Source: CAKZKT01 sp034434235 (GTDB lineage: Bacteria > Chloroflexota > Anaerolineae > CG2-30-64-16). From it: a DNA stretch of 33,458 bases. Numbering within the stretch: the stretch's first letter is position 1; each line of letters opens with the position of its first letter. A program made the translations under genes and the position numbers. Below the pieces are notes generated by a model, which made no database searches, was not told where the DNA came from, and was given only the letters and a program-made list of their open reading frames with translations. Shown here piece after piece: positions 6,716 through 14,301 of the stretch. The stretch covers positions 1 to 33,458 of the forward strand of contig DAOTZV010000200.1 in NCBI GenBank assembly GCA_034434235.1, written 5' to 3'.

Positions 6716-9598
6716 TCACTCCACAAACACATGAACGGTTGCGCTGCGGAAGCGTCCTTCCGCGGTATCCACCTGCGCCTCGATGATGTGCTGGCCAGGC
6801 GTCAGGGGCCACCATGCCGTATAGTCAGGAGCCGATACCACCGTCCACGCCGCGCCGTCTACCAGCAGGGTCACGGCCGCGCCTCGGTCTTGCAGCTCCC
6901 GGCTCAGGCGCGCCGTGATCGGCAGCTTCTGCACCTCGGCCGGAAGGCCGGGGTCGATCCGATAGGTCCGGTTGGGGTCGGGGCTGGTCAGAATGAGGGG
7001 AGGGGGTTCACCTGACCCCCCGGCCCCCTTCCCTGTGAGGACACCTAACCCCCCGGCCCCCTTCCCTGCGAGGACACCTAACCCCCCGGCCCCCTTCCCT
7101 GCGAGGGAAGGGGGAGATTTACTCCCCTCCCCTGGTAGGGGAGGGGTCGGGGGAGAGGTGGCACCTAACCCCCCAGCCCCCTTCCCTGCGAGGGAAGGGG
7201 GAGATTCCCTCCCCTCCCCTGGTAGGGGAGGGGTCGGGGGAGAGGTGATTCCCTGCGCTCGCGCCCACTCCCGATATTCGTCCGGCAGCAACCAGAGCAC
7301 CCGTTCGATCACGAATTCGGCCGGCGTGGCGGCGGTGGCCGGCTCGCCGGTGCGCACATCCACGGCCACGCGCACATGCGAGCGGTCCACCTCCGTCGGT
7401 TCCGCGCCGACGATGAACCATTCATAGCGCCGGAGCGGACACGGGGCCGTCTCGCCCGTCGCCAGACGTTTGACGTTGGCCACCTGATGATCGGTTCCGC
7501 GAGACGCGAGCGGCTCTCCCGGCAGCAATCCCGAATCCGCGCACACCTCCAGCCGCACCAGGCCATCGGGCCGCGGGAACGCGCGAGCGGGCGTCCCGCG
7601 CAACACCGCGACCATGAAGTCGTGCCAGATCGGCGCCGCGCCGGTCACGCCGCTGACCCCGACCATCGGCGTGTTGTCGGCGTTGCCCACCCATACCCCC
7701 GCGACCAGGTCGGGCGTGTAGCCGATCGTCCAGTTATCGCGCCAGTCGGTCGTCGTGCCGGTCTTCACCGCGGCCGGCCGGCCGATCTCCAGCGCGCTCC
7801 CCGCGCCGAACGCGGGCCGTCGCGCCACGTCATCGCTCAAGATGTCGGTGATGAGGTAGGCGACGCGCGGGTCTAAAGTGGGGGTGCTGGGGATTGGGGA
7901 TTGGGGACCAGGGACTGGAGATTGAGTGTTGGCCCATATCCGATCCCCAACATCTCTTCCTTCAAGCGTTTCGATGCGGCTGATGGCGAACGGGGTCACG
8001 CGGCGGCCGCCGTTGGCGAACGCTGCATACGCGGCGGTCAGATCGAGCAGCCGCACCTCCCCGCCGCCCAGGGTCAGGGCCAGGCCGTAGCCGGGGGTTG
8101 GGGGCTGGGGGTCAGGGATCAACCCCGACTGACGACTGACGACTGATGACTGACGACCGGTCCCCCGCTCCCATGCGATCCCCAGCCGGTTCGCCAGCTC
8201 GATCAGCGCGTCCACGCCGACGTAGTCCAGCGCCTTCACGGCCGGGATGTTGTAGGAGTTCGCCAGGGCCGTCCGCAACGTGACCGGGCCGTGGTAAGCT
8301 TGATCGTAGTTCTGCGGCACGTAGGGCAACCCTTCGGCGGTGAGGAAGACGGTGCGCAGGTCGGCGATGAGGGTGGCGGCCGTCCACGGCCGGCGGCCCC
8401 TGGCGGCCGCGACCTGCGGATCGAGCGCCAGGGCATACGTCAACGGCTTGATGGCCGAGCCGGGCTGGCGAAGGGCCAGCGTCGTGTTGACCGCGCCGCT
8501 CGTCGCCCGGTCGAAGTAGTCCGCGTTGCCGACCATCGCCAGCACCGCGCCGGTGCGCGGGTCGAGCGCGACCAGGCCGGCGTTCTCGATGCGCCGGTTG
8601 GGATCGGCCTGCGGATCGCATGCCAGCGGGTCGGCCGGCCCCGCCGCACAGGGCCGAAGCGCAGCCAGGCGACGCCGGACGATCTCTTCGGCCTGGCGTT
8701 GCCAGTCCAGGTCGAGGGTGGTGATTACGCGCAGGCCGCCTGCGCGCACGCGCGCCGCGCCGAGCCGGTCTTCCAACTGGCCCAACACCCACATCACGAA
8801 GTGAGGCGCTTCGATGGGGAAGGGGGTGGCGGCGAAGAGCAGGCGTTCGGCCGCAGCTTCTTCTGCCTGCTCTTGCGAGATATAGCCGTCGTGAACCATC
8901 AGGCCGAGCACGGTCGCCTGGCGCCGCCGGGCCGCTTCGGGATGTTCGAGCGGGTTGTAGCCGGCGGGGTTCTGCAACAGGCCGACCAGCAACGCACACT
9001 GTGCCAGGTCGAGCTCGCGGGCGTGGAGGCCGAAGTAGGTTTGCGCGGCGGCCTCGATGCCCACCGCGAAGTGGCCGTAGTAGGAGGTGTTGAGATAGAG
9101 CGCCAGCAGCTCGTCCTTGCTGTAACGGCGCTCCAGCCGCCACGCCAGCCATGCCTCGCGCAGCTTGCGGCGCAACGTGCGCTCCCCGCGCTCGTCGGCG
9201 GTCAGATACAGGTTGCGCGCAAGCTGCTGGCTGATCGTGCTGGCGCCGGAAAACGGCCCGTCGCCGCGCCAGTTCAGCCACGCGGCGCGGCCGATCGCCA
9301 GCAAGTCCACGCCGGGGTGTTGGTAGAAGCGGCTGTCTTCGGTGGCGATGGTCGCCTGGCGGCAGGCAAGCGGGATCTCGGATAGCGGCACGGGCACATG
9401 GCGGTTGCCGTCCGGTGCGATGGCCTCGTAGAGCAGCCGGCCCGCGCGATCCACGATCTGGATGCTGGCCGCGGGCTCGGCCCCGGCCGCGCGCCGCGGA
9501 TCGGGCAGATCGGCGAACAGGACCAGCCAGATCAAGCCCGCGCCGGCCACCGCCAGCGCGACGCCGGATAGAAGGACCCACGGCCGGACGGGTAGCAT
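6716..9598 (-). CDS. pbpC: Penicillin-binding protein 1C (bifunctional GT51 transglycosylase/transpeptidase)
   Basis: This 960-residue inner-membrane enzyme polymerises and crosslinks peptidoglycan. One membrane segment lies near residues 7-28. The GT51 domain follows, with the A-T-E-D-S-R-F-Y-Q-H-P-G catalytic strip, G-A-S-T-I-S-Q-Q-L-A-R-N and L-N-T-S-Y-Y-G-H. The transpeptidase domain has all three motifs: S-A-I-K near residue 382, S-Y-N, and K-T-G-T near 612. A C-terminal penicillin-binding-protein-1C (BiPBP_C) domain closes the protein. GAGGAA stands 9 nt before the ATG. Co-location with the A2M gene downstream is the conserved pairing known for PBP1C. Three repeat-derived inserts are read in frame (near residues 480-501, 558-571 and 783-867), the last joining the transpeptidase domain to the C-terminal domain, so they probably fall in surface loops and linkers. 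Confidence 0.95.
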   Translation of the reverse strand: MLPVRPWVLLSGVALAVAGAGLIWLVLFADLPDPRRAAGAEPAASIQIVDRAGRLLYEAIAPDGNRHVPVPLSEIPLACRQATIATEDSRFYQHPGVDLLAIGRAAWLNWRGDGPFSGASTISQQLARNLYLTADERGERTLRRKLREAWLAWRLERRYSKDELLALYLNTSYYGHFAVGIEAAAQTYFGLHARELDLAQCALLVGLLQNPAGYNPLEHPEAARRRQATVLGLMVHDGYISQEQAEEAAAERLLFAATPFPIEAPHFVMWVLGQLEDRLGAARVRAGGLRVITTLDLDWQRQAEEIVRRRLAALRPCAAGPADPLACDPQADPNRRIENAGLVALDPRTGAVLAMVGNADYFDRATSGAVNTTLALRQPGSAIKPLTYALALDPQVAAARGRRPWTAATLIADLRTVFLTAEGLPYVPQNYDQAYHGPVTLRTALANSYNIPAVKALDYVGVDALIELANRLGIAWERGTGRQSSVVSRQSGLIPDPQPPTPGYGLALTLGGGEVRLLDLTAAYAAFANGGRRVTPFAISRIETLEGRDVGDRIWANTQSPVPGPQSPIPSTPTLDPRVAYLITDILSDDVARRPAFGAGSALEIGRPAAVKTGTTTDWRDNWTIGYTPDLVAGVWVGNADNTPMVGVSGVTGAAPIWHDFMVAVLRGTPARAFPRPDGLVRLEVCADSGLLPGEPLASRGTDHQVANVKRLATGETAPCPLRRYEWFIVGAEPTEVDRSHVRVAVDVRTGEPATAATPAEFVIERVLWLLPDEYREWARAQGITSPPTPPLPGEGRESPPSLAGKGAGGLGATSPPTPPLPGEGSKSPPSLAGKGAGGLGVLAGKGAGGLGVLTGKGAGGSGEPPPLILTSPDPNRTYRIDPGLPAEVQKLPITARLSRELQDRGAAVTLLVDGAAWTVVSAPDYTAWWPLTPGQHIIEAQVDTAEGRFRSATVHVFVE
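6996..7248. repeat. In-frame G/C-run repeat array in pbpC
   Basis: Three tandem units with 33-nt spacing (for example 7041 and 7074), centred on CCCCGGCCCCCTTCCCTG, run into a longer unit with 87-nt spacing (GAGATT at 7114 and 7201). The longer unit holds two hairpins: CCCCCTTCCCT-gcg-AGGGAAGGGGG, and a CCCCTCCCCT/AGGGGAGGGG pair. All periods are multiples of three. The array is translated on the minus strand as repeats of G-K-G-A-G-G-L-G and S-P-P-T-P-P-L-P-G-E-G. Confidence 0.85.
7887..7922. repeat. Short GGGATTGGGGA tandem repeat inside pbpC
   Basis: A run of imperfect GGGGATT/GGGGACC/GGGACTGG units is read on the minus strand as S-P-V-P-G-P-Q-S-P-I-P. It lies in the transpeptidase domain between the S-x-N and K-T-G motifs. 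It looks like intergenic-style repeat DNA that has become part of the coding sequence. Confidence 0.55.
8098..8162. repeat. CTGACGA tandem repeat inside pbpC
   Basis: Four near-identical 7-nt units (GACTGAC-GACTGAC, with one GACTGAT) are read on the minus strand as R-Q-S-S-V-V-S-R-Q-S, followed by a Pro-rich stretch from a neighbouring GGGGTTGGGGGCTGGGGG run. It interrupts the transpeptidase domain after the S-Y-N motif. The frame is kept. Confidence 0.6.
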
Positions 9599-9637
9599 CG
9601 GGCGATTTCCTCGGGATTACGGGACCTCACATATAAA

Positions 9638-10444
9638 TCAGACGAATATCTGTCTTTGTTTGTTCCTCGTCTTCCCTTCAAGCTGCGGGGTCTGACGGTA
9701 GCCCTCGGCCGCCAGCTTTTCGTTCACCCGCCGTGCCAGCTCCGCATAGGTGATCTTGTAGCCGGCCTCCCCGATCGCCTCGATGGCGTAGTAGGTCATC
9801 GCGCCGTGATACGCGCCGCCGATGTAGGCGTCATATGAGTATTCCGTAGATTTGCAGCCGCTGAGCAGGATTTCCTTCATGCGCTTTTGCGGATAGCCCT
9901 TGCGATGGCTTGACCGCAGCCGGGCCAACCGATCGTCGGGCAGATCGGGCATGCCGAACTCGCGGGGCCGCAACAGGCGGGGCCGCGGGGGCGGCATCGT
10001 GGCCGGCGCGACCAGCCGGGTGACCGAGCCGGAGTGGCACGAGTCGGAGATGACCGTCAGCCGCACGCCGGCCGGCAGGTCGGCGAACAGCTCGCGCAGC
10101 TCGTCGTCCAGGATCAGGTTTTGCCGGAAGTCGTAGGGCACGAGCGCCTCGTCGTAGTGGTCGGGTTCGTCGCTGTCGGTGTCCACCACGTAGGTGCCGT
10201 GCGAGGAGTTCGTGAAGACCAGCACGTCGCCGGCCCGCGCGTTGGCCAGCAGATCCTTCAATCCGGCCATGATGTTGGCCTTGGTCGCCTGCGCATCCAG
10301 CAGCAGGGCCACGTCGGCCTTCGGGAAGTCGTAGTGGGTCGCCAGCAGATCGGCCCAGGCCAGCGCGTCGTTGACGCAACCGTTCAGATCGTTTTGCGTG
10401 CCGGGATAGTTGTTGATGCCGACACAGAGGGCTTTTTTGGTCAT
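9638..10444 (-). CDS. Caspase-family peptidase (C14, metacaspase/orthocaspase-like)
   Basis: This 268-residue single-domain protein has the caspase/haemoglobinase fold and probably cleaves after basic residues, as bacterial metacaspases do. The N-terminus K-A-L-C-V-G-I-N-N-Y is the first strand. The catalytic dyad is His82 in S-S-H-G-T-Y and Cys136 in S-D-S-C-H-S-G-S. The conserved G-A-M-T-Y-Y segment lies in the p10-like part. There is no signal peptide and no fused NACHT, WD40 or TPR effector region, so it is a bare protease. AAGGAGC precedes the ATG. The ATG overlaps the stop of the XdhC-like gene (ATGA, 10441-10444), which implies translational coupling. pbpC follows after 39 bp. Function is unknown; a role in stress or envelope-linked proteolysis is inference only. 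Confidence 0.9.
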   Translation of the reverse strand: MTKKALCVGINNYPGTQNDLNGCVNDALAWADLLATHYDFPKADVALLLDAQATKANIMAGLKDLLANARAGDVLVFTNSSHGTYVVDTDSDEPDHYDEALVPYDFRQNLILDDELRELFADLPAGVRLTVISDSCHSGSVTRLVAPATMPPPRPRLLRPREFGMPDLPDDRLARLRSSHRKGYPQKRMKEILLSGCKSTEYSYDAYIGGAYHGAMTYYAIEAIGEAGYKITYAELARRVNEKLAAEGYRQTPQLEGKTRNKQRQIFV

Positions 10445-11643
10445 CGGGATGCTCCTTGGGCGGTAGGTATTGGGTATGAGATATTGGGCGCTGAACGGCG
10501 GCGCTGGTCACGGGCACGACGACGGTCGGACAGGGAGGTCGCCGGGCCGCCGCGGTAGACGTTGATGATCTCGGCCATGATGCAGACGGCGATCTCGGCC
10601 GGGGTGCGCGCGCCGATGTCCAGGCCGATCGGCGCGTAGACGCGATCGAATTTGGCCGGGTCAATGCCCTGCTCCTCGGCCAGGAGCTTGAAGACGGCAT
10701 CCACCCGGCGCTGCGAGCCGATCATGCCGATGTAGGCTACCGGCCGGTCGAGCACCTCCAGCAGGCACTCCACGTCGTGGCTATGCCCGCGCGTGACCAG
10801 TACGACGAAGGTGTCGGCGTCCATCGGCAGGTCGCGCACGGTCTCGCGCAGCGGCGCAGCGATCACCCGCCGGGCGGCCGGGAAGCGGGCCGGATCGGCG
10901 AAGGAGGGACGGTCATCCAGCACGGTGACGGCGAAGTCGCACAGGGCGGCGATCTGCGCCAGCGGCACCGCGATGTGCCCCGCGCCGACGATCAACAGCT
11001 CGGGCGCGCGTCGCTGGACTTCGACGAAGACGGACACGGCCGCCGGGGATCGGACATGCCGGCCGGCGGGGGACAGATCGGGGTAGCGGAGCAGCTTGTG
11101 TTGCCGGTTGCGCAACACCTCCTGCGCGTCGGCGATCGCGCGCGCTTCCAGCTCGCCCAGGCCCAGGTCGCCCAGCGGCGGCCGGTCGAGCCAGATCACG
11201 GCCCGCTTCCCCGCGCTCGGCCCGGCGACGACGGTCGCCAGCGCGACCGGTTCGCGCGCGCGGACGGAGGCGAGCAGCGCAGCAACCCATGACGTTTGAC
11301 TCGTCACGTCCGCCGCCAGGCCTCGGGCCTCTGCGCTCATTCGTTCCACAAATACATCCATGATCCCGCCGCACACGCCGAGCGCCTGCATGCTGATCTC
11401 TTCCGTCAGGTCCACGCGGACGGTCGTCGGCGCGCCGGTCTGGATCGCCTCGAGGCCGGCCTTGATGACGTCCGCCTCGCCGCAGCCGCCGCCCACCGTG
11501 CCCACGTGCCGGCCGTACGGGTGGATGATCATCTTGGCGCCGACCTCGCGCGGGACGGAGCCTTTCACATCCACGATCGTGGCGACGGCCACGGTTTCGC
11601 CCCTCGCCAGCAATTCGTTTAGTGCAACGTAGATGTTTTCCAT
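10441..11643 (-). CDS. XdhC/CoxI family protein
   Basis: This 400-residue protein belongs to the XdhC/CoxI family, whose members bind molybdenum cofactor and insert it, often after sulfuration, into xanthine dehydrogenase-type enzymes. The N-terminal XdhC_CoxI domain shows A-T-I-V-D-V-K-G-S-V-P-R-E-V-G and G-T-V-G-G-G-C-G-E. The C-terminal XdhC_C Rossmann domain has L-I-V-G-A-G-H-I-A, V-T-R-G-H-S-H-D and the Y-I-G-M-I-G-S strip. It starts 6 bp after proS. The last ~30 residues are Arg-rich and then come from GGTATTGGGTATGAGATATTGGG-like repeat DNA, beyond the end of the usual domain. No molybdenum hydroxylase subunit is in the window, but a MocA-like gene lies two genes upstream, which fits cofactor maturation. 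Confidence 0.9.
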   Translation of the reverse strand: MENIYVALNELLARGETVAVATIVDVKGSVPREVGAKMIIHPYGRHVGTVGGGCGEADVIKAGLEAIQTGAPTTVRVDLTEEISMQALGVCGGIMDVFVERMSAEARGLAADVTSQTSWVAALLASVRAREPVALATVVAGPSAGKRAVIWLDRPPLGDLGLGELEARAIADAQEVLRNRQHKLLRYPDLSPAGRHVRSPAAVSVFVEVQRRAPELLIVGAGHIAVPLAQIAALCDFAVTVLDDRPSFADPARFPAARRVIAAPLRETVRDLPMDADTFVVLVTRGHSHDVECLLEVLDRPVAYIGMIGSQRRVDAVFKLLAEEQGIDPAKFDRVYAPIGLDIGARTPAEIAVCIMAEIINVYRGGPATSLSDRRRARDQRRRSAPNISYPIPTAQGASR

Positions 11644-11649
11644 CGCTGT

Positions 11650-13635
11650 TCACTGCTCCAAAGAAACGGCCCGGCCCGGCGCTGGCAGCTCCGCGTAGAG
11701 CTGTTCGATCTCGCGGCGGACGCGCGCGACCGCATCGGCCAATGGCACGATCTCTTTTTCGGCCCGATCGCGGCGCTTGAGCTCGACCCCGCCCTCTTTC
11801 AGAGAGCGTTTGCCCAGCGTCAGGCGGATCGGGATGCCGATCAGGTCGGCGTCGTTGAACTTGACCCCGGCGGTCTCGGCCCGGTCGTCGAAGAGGACTT
11901 CGATCCCCGCGGCCGTCAGTTGCGCGTAGAGCGCCTCGGCCTCGGCTTCCGCGCCGGGCATGCTGATCAGGTAGACCTGGTACGGCGCGACGCTGATCGG
12001 CCAGATCAGGCCCTGGGCGTCATGGTGTTCTTCCGCGATGCACGCCAGCAATCGGCCGACGCCGATGCCGTAAGAGCCCATGACGATCGGCCGCGGTTGG
12101 CCTTCGCGATCCAGATAGGCGGCGCCCAGCGCCTCGGCATAACGCGTGCCGAGCTGGAAGATGTTGCCCACCTCGACCCCGCGCGCGGTGCGCAGCGGGC
12201 CGCCGCAGTGCGGGCACGGATCGCCGTCGCGCGCCGCGGCGATATCGCACACGATGGTCGCCGTGTAATCGCGGCCGTAGTTGACGTTCAGCAGGTGATA
12301 CCCCTCCTCGTTCGCGCCGGCGACCAGGTTGGGCGAGAGGGGGATCAGATCATCCACCACGATCTGTAGGGGCGCACGGCCGTGCGCCCCTACAGACAAT
12401 CCCACCGGCGACGCGTAGCCCGGCACCGCGCCCACGGCCCGGATCTCCTCCTCGGTGGCCGGCCGCAGCGCGGTCGCGCCGACCGCGTTCGCCAGCTTCG
12501 TCTCGTTGACCTCCATGTCCCCGCGGATCACGGCAAAGACGAAGACTTCTCCCCCGGCCCCTCTCACCTCTCCCCCGGCCCCTCTCACCTCTCCCCCGGC
12601 CCCTCCCCTGCGAGGGGAGGGGAGGGAATCACCCCCTTCCCTATCAGGGAAGGGGGCTGGGGGGTTAGGTGCCACCCTTGCAGGGAGGGGGGCTGGGGGG
12701 TTAGGTGCCACCCTTGCAGGGAAGGGGGTCGGGGGGTTAGGTGCCACCCTTGCAGGGAAGGGGGCTGGGGGGTTAGGTGCCGTCGCCATCATGAACACCG
12801 CCTTGGCGGTTCGGCTTTCGGGCACGCCCAGGAACGCGGCCAGGTCGGCGATGGTGGTCGTGTGCGGCGTGGCGACCTTCTCCAGGGGCCGGGGCGCTTC
12901 GGCCGGGGGCGGGTTCTTGCGGAACGCGGCCACCTGGCGGTTGGCCGTATAGCCGCACGCATCGCACAGCGCCAGCGTATCTTCGCCGATGGAAGTCAGA
13001 TACATGAATTCGTGCGCCAGCTTGCCGCCCATCATGCCGGTATCCGACTTCACGGCCACGACCGGCAGTCCGCAGCGGCCGAAGATGCGGAAGTACGCGT
13101 CGTAGTGCGCCTGGTATTGCCGTTCCAGTCCGGCGAAGTCTGCGTCCAGGCTGTAGGAATCGAGCATGGTGAACTCGCGCACGCGGATCAGCCCGGCGCG
13201 CGGCCGCGGATCATCGCGCCACTTCGTCTGGATGTGATAGATCAACGCCGGGAGCTGCCGATAGGAGCGCACCAGCCCGCGCGCCAGGTCGGCCACCACC
13301 TCCTCGTGGGTCATCGCCAGCACCATGTCGTGGCCGGCCTTGTCCTTGAAGCGGCCCATTTCCGAGCCGATCTGATACCAGCGGCCGGTCTCCTGCCACA
13401 GGTCGGCCGGGTGCACGACCGGCATGGTGACTTCCTGGCCGCCGATGGCGTTCATCTCTGCGCGCATGATGGCTTCGATCTTGCTCAGCGCGCGGCGGGC
13501 AAGCGGCAGGTAGGAATAGATCCCCGCTCCGAGCTGGCGGATGAATCCCCCGCGCACCAGCAATTGATGGCTGGCCACCTCGGCATCGCCGGGCGCCTCC
13601 CGCAGAGTCTGGACGAACAACCGCGACATCCGCAT
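11650..13635 (-). CDS. proS: Prolyl-tRNA synthetase, bacterial type with editing insertion
   Basis: This 661-residue class II synthetase charges tRNA-Pro. The order is motif 1 region, motif 2 (P-R-A-G-L-I-R-V-R-E-F), the INS editing domain, motif 3 (G-S-Y-G-I-G-V-G-R) and a C-terminal anticodon-binding domain. The chosen ATG at 13635 has GGGGGAG 8 nt upstream; an ATG at 13629 (M-S-R-L-F) is the alternative. It is longer than usual (~570) because about 80 residues of repeat-derived sequence sit near residues 285-365, inside the INS domain, and a palindrome-derived segment lies near 413-424. The core motifs and both INS flanks are intact, so the enzyme should aminoacylate; whether editing still works is open. 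It is the only proS seen here and shows no frameshift. Confidence 0.95.
   Translation of the reverse strand: MRMSRLFVQTLREAPGDAEVASHQLLVRGGFIRQLGAGIYSYLPLARRALSKIEAIMRAEMNAIGGQEVTMPVVHPADLWQETGRWYQIGSEMGRFKDKAGHDMVLAMTHEEVVADLARGLVRSYRQLPALIYHIQTKWRDDPRPRAGLIRVREFTMLDSYSLDADFAGLERQYQAHYDAYFRIFGRCGLPVVAVKSDTGMMGGKLAHEFMYLTSIGEDTLALCDACGYTANRQVAAFRKNPPPAEAPRPLEKVATPHTTTIADLAAFLGVPESRTAKAVFMMATAPNPPAPFPARVAPNPPTPFPARVAPNPPAPLPARVAPNPPAPFPDREGGDSLPSPRRGGAGGEVRGAGGEVRGAGGEVFVFAVIRGDMEVNETKLANAVGATALRPATEEEIRAVGAVPGYASPVGLSVGAHGRAPLQIVVDDLIPLSPNLVAGANEEGYHLLNVNYGRDYTATIVCDIAAARDGDPCPHCGGPLRTARGVEVGNIFQLGTRYAEALGAAYLDREGQPRPIVMGSYGIGVGRLLACIAEEHHDAQGLIWPISVAPYQVYLISMPGAEAEAEALYAQLTAAGIEVLFDDRAETAGVKFNDADLIGIPIRLTLGKRSLKEGGVELKRRDRAEKEIVPLADAVARVRREIEQLYAELPAPGRAVSLEQ
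12363..12396. repeat. 34-bp perfect palindrome read in frame in proS
   Basis: The arms of 17 bp (12363-12379 and 12380-12396) are exact reverse complements; the left arm contains GTAGGGGCGCACGG. It is translated on the minus strand as S-V-G-A-H-G-R-A-P-L-Q, inserted near the end of the INS domain. It is the sister of the A2M copy at 2263-2292, differing at the central GCACGG/GGACGG. Confidence 0.8.
12544..12780. repeat. In-frame G/C-run repeat array in proS
   Basis: The left half has three CTCTCCCCCGGCCC units and two hairpins (CCCCTCCCCT-gcg-AGGGGAGGGG, and CCCCCTTCCCT-atc-AGGGAAGGGGG). The right half is a tandem array with an exact 36-nt period (TTAGGTGCCA at 12665, 12701, 12737 and 12773). 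On the minus strand each unit gives the 12-residue V-A-P-N-P-P-A-P-F-P-A-R. It shares its sequence with the array in pbpC. Confidence 0.85.
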
Positions 13636-13664
13636 AACTCACTCCCCCTGATCTCTCCTAACGC

Positions 13665-13707
13665 CTGACGTTTCACGTTTTACGTTTTACGTTTCACGTC
13701 TCACGTC
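13665..13707. repeat. ACGTTT(T/C) tandem repeat between proS and the MocA-like gene
   Basis: Six-to-seven-nt units of the ACGTTTC/ACGTTTT/ACGTCTC type repeat about six times. The stop codon and last residues (R-R-E-T) of the nucleotidyltransferase gene fall inside this repeat, so the repeat has replaced or defined its original 3' end. Confidence 0.65.
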
Positions 13708-14295
13708 CGCCGCCTCATAATCCTCCGGCGTATCCAGATCGGCCAACGTCGAAGGCGTGGCGACGACCACGAAGCGGGTGCGGTCGCGGTGAGCGGCCAA
13801 CACATCGCGGAGCGTGGTGCGACAAGCGCGAATCTCGGGCCAGAGCCAGGCCGGCAACAGGATCGGGTGGCCGGCGCGCATCCGATAGCTGGGGATCACG
13901 ATCGCGTCCCAGCCGGCTTCCCGGCCCGCGGCCAACACCGCCTGCACCGTCGCCGCCTCCATCTGCGGCTGGTCGCCCAGGCAGAGCAGCGCGGCCGCCC
14001 GATCGTCGCCCAGGCTTGCCAGTCCGATCTGGATCGAAGAGAGCATCTCGGCCGAGGCATAGGCGGGGTTGACAACGAAACGCGCGGCCGTGTTCGCCAG
14101 CGCGGCCCGCACCTCATCGGCCCGATGGCCGACGACGACGACGATCTCGCGCAGGCCGGCCGCCTCCAGCGTGGCCACCACCTGGCCGATGACGGTGCGG
14201 CCGGCCCAGGGCAGGGTCAGCTTGAAGCGTCCCATCCGCCGCGAAAGGCCGGCGGCCAACACGAGCGCTGCAATCGGTGGGTCGTCTTTCATCAT
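13687..14295 (-). CDS. MocA/MobA-like nucleotidyltransferase
   Basis: This ~202-residue protein has the NTP-transferase (GT-A-like) fold. The nucleotide-binding loop L-A-A-G-L-S-R-R-M-G-R-F-K is at the N-terminus, followed by V-V-V-G-H and the metal-binding strip C-L-G-D-Q-P. G-H-P-I-L-L-P lies further on, as in molybdenum cofactor cytidylyltransferases (MocA) and guanylyltransferases. A pairing with an XdhC-family gene in the same block supports MocA-type cytidylation, but other sugar-nucleotide roles cannot be excluded. Start choice: ATG 14295 (or the next codon, 14292); a longer frame to 14412 would run through the promoter and repeat DNA. TATAAT ends only 6 nt before the ATG and there is no ribosome-binding site, so translation is probably leaderless. 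Confidence 0.85.
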   Translation of the reverse strand: MMKDDPPIAALVLAAGLSRRMGRFKLTLPWAGRTVIGQVVATLEAAGLREIVVVVGHRADEVRAALANTAARFVVNPAYASAEMLSSIQIGLASLGDDRAAALLCLGDQPQMEAATVQAVLAAGREAGWDAIVIPSYRMRAGHPILLPAWLWPEIRACRTTLRDVLAAHRDRTRFVVVATPSTLADLDTPEDYEAADVRRET

Positions 14296-14301
14296 TGTGC
14301 G

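Noticed and set aside
2403..6734. A very long open frame (over 1400 codons) on the plus strand opposite the A2M gene
   Set aside because: It is a shadow of high-GC codon bias. The product is Arg/Gly/His-rich without domains, while the minus strand has a signal peptide, Ig-like repeats and the thioester motif.
6690..6815. Longer N-terminus for the A2M protein overlapping the end of pbpC
   Set aside because: The added 42 residues overlap pbpC and hide the lipoprotein signal; AAGGAGG at 6694-6700 marks the ATG at 6689.
12664..12780. Regular 36-nt repeats that look like a CRISPR array
   Set aside because: There are no unique spacers; the units are directly tandem, keep the proS frame, and no cas gene is near.
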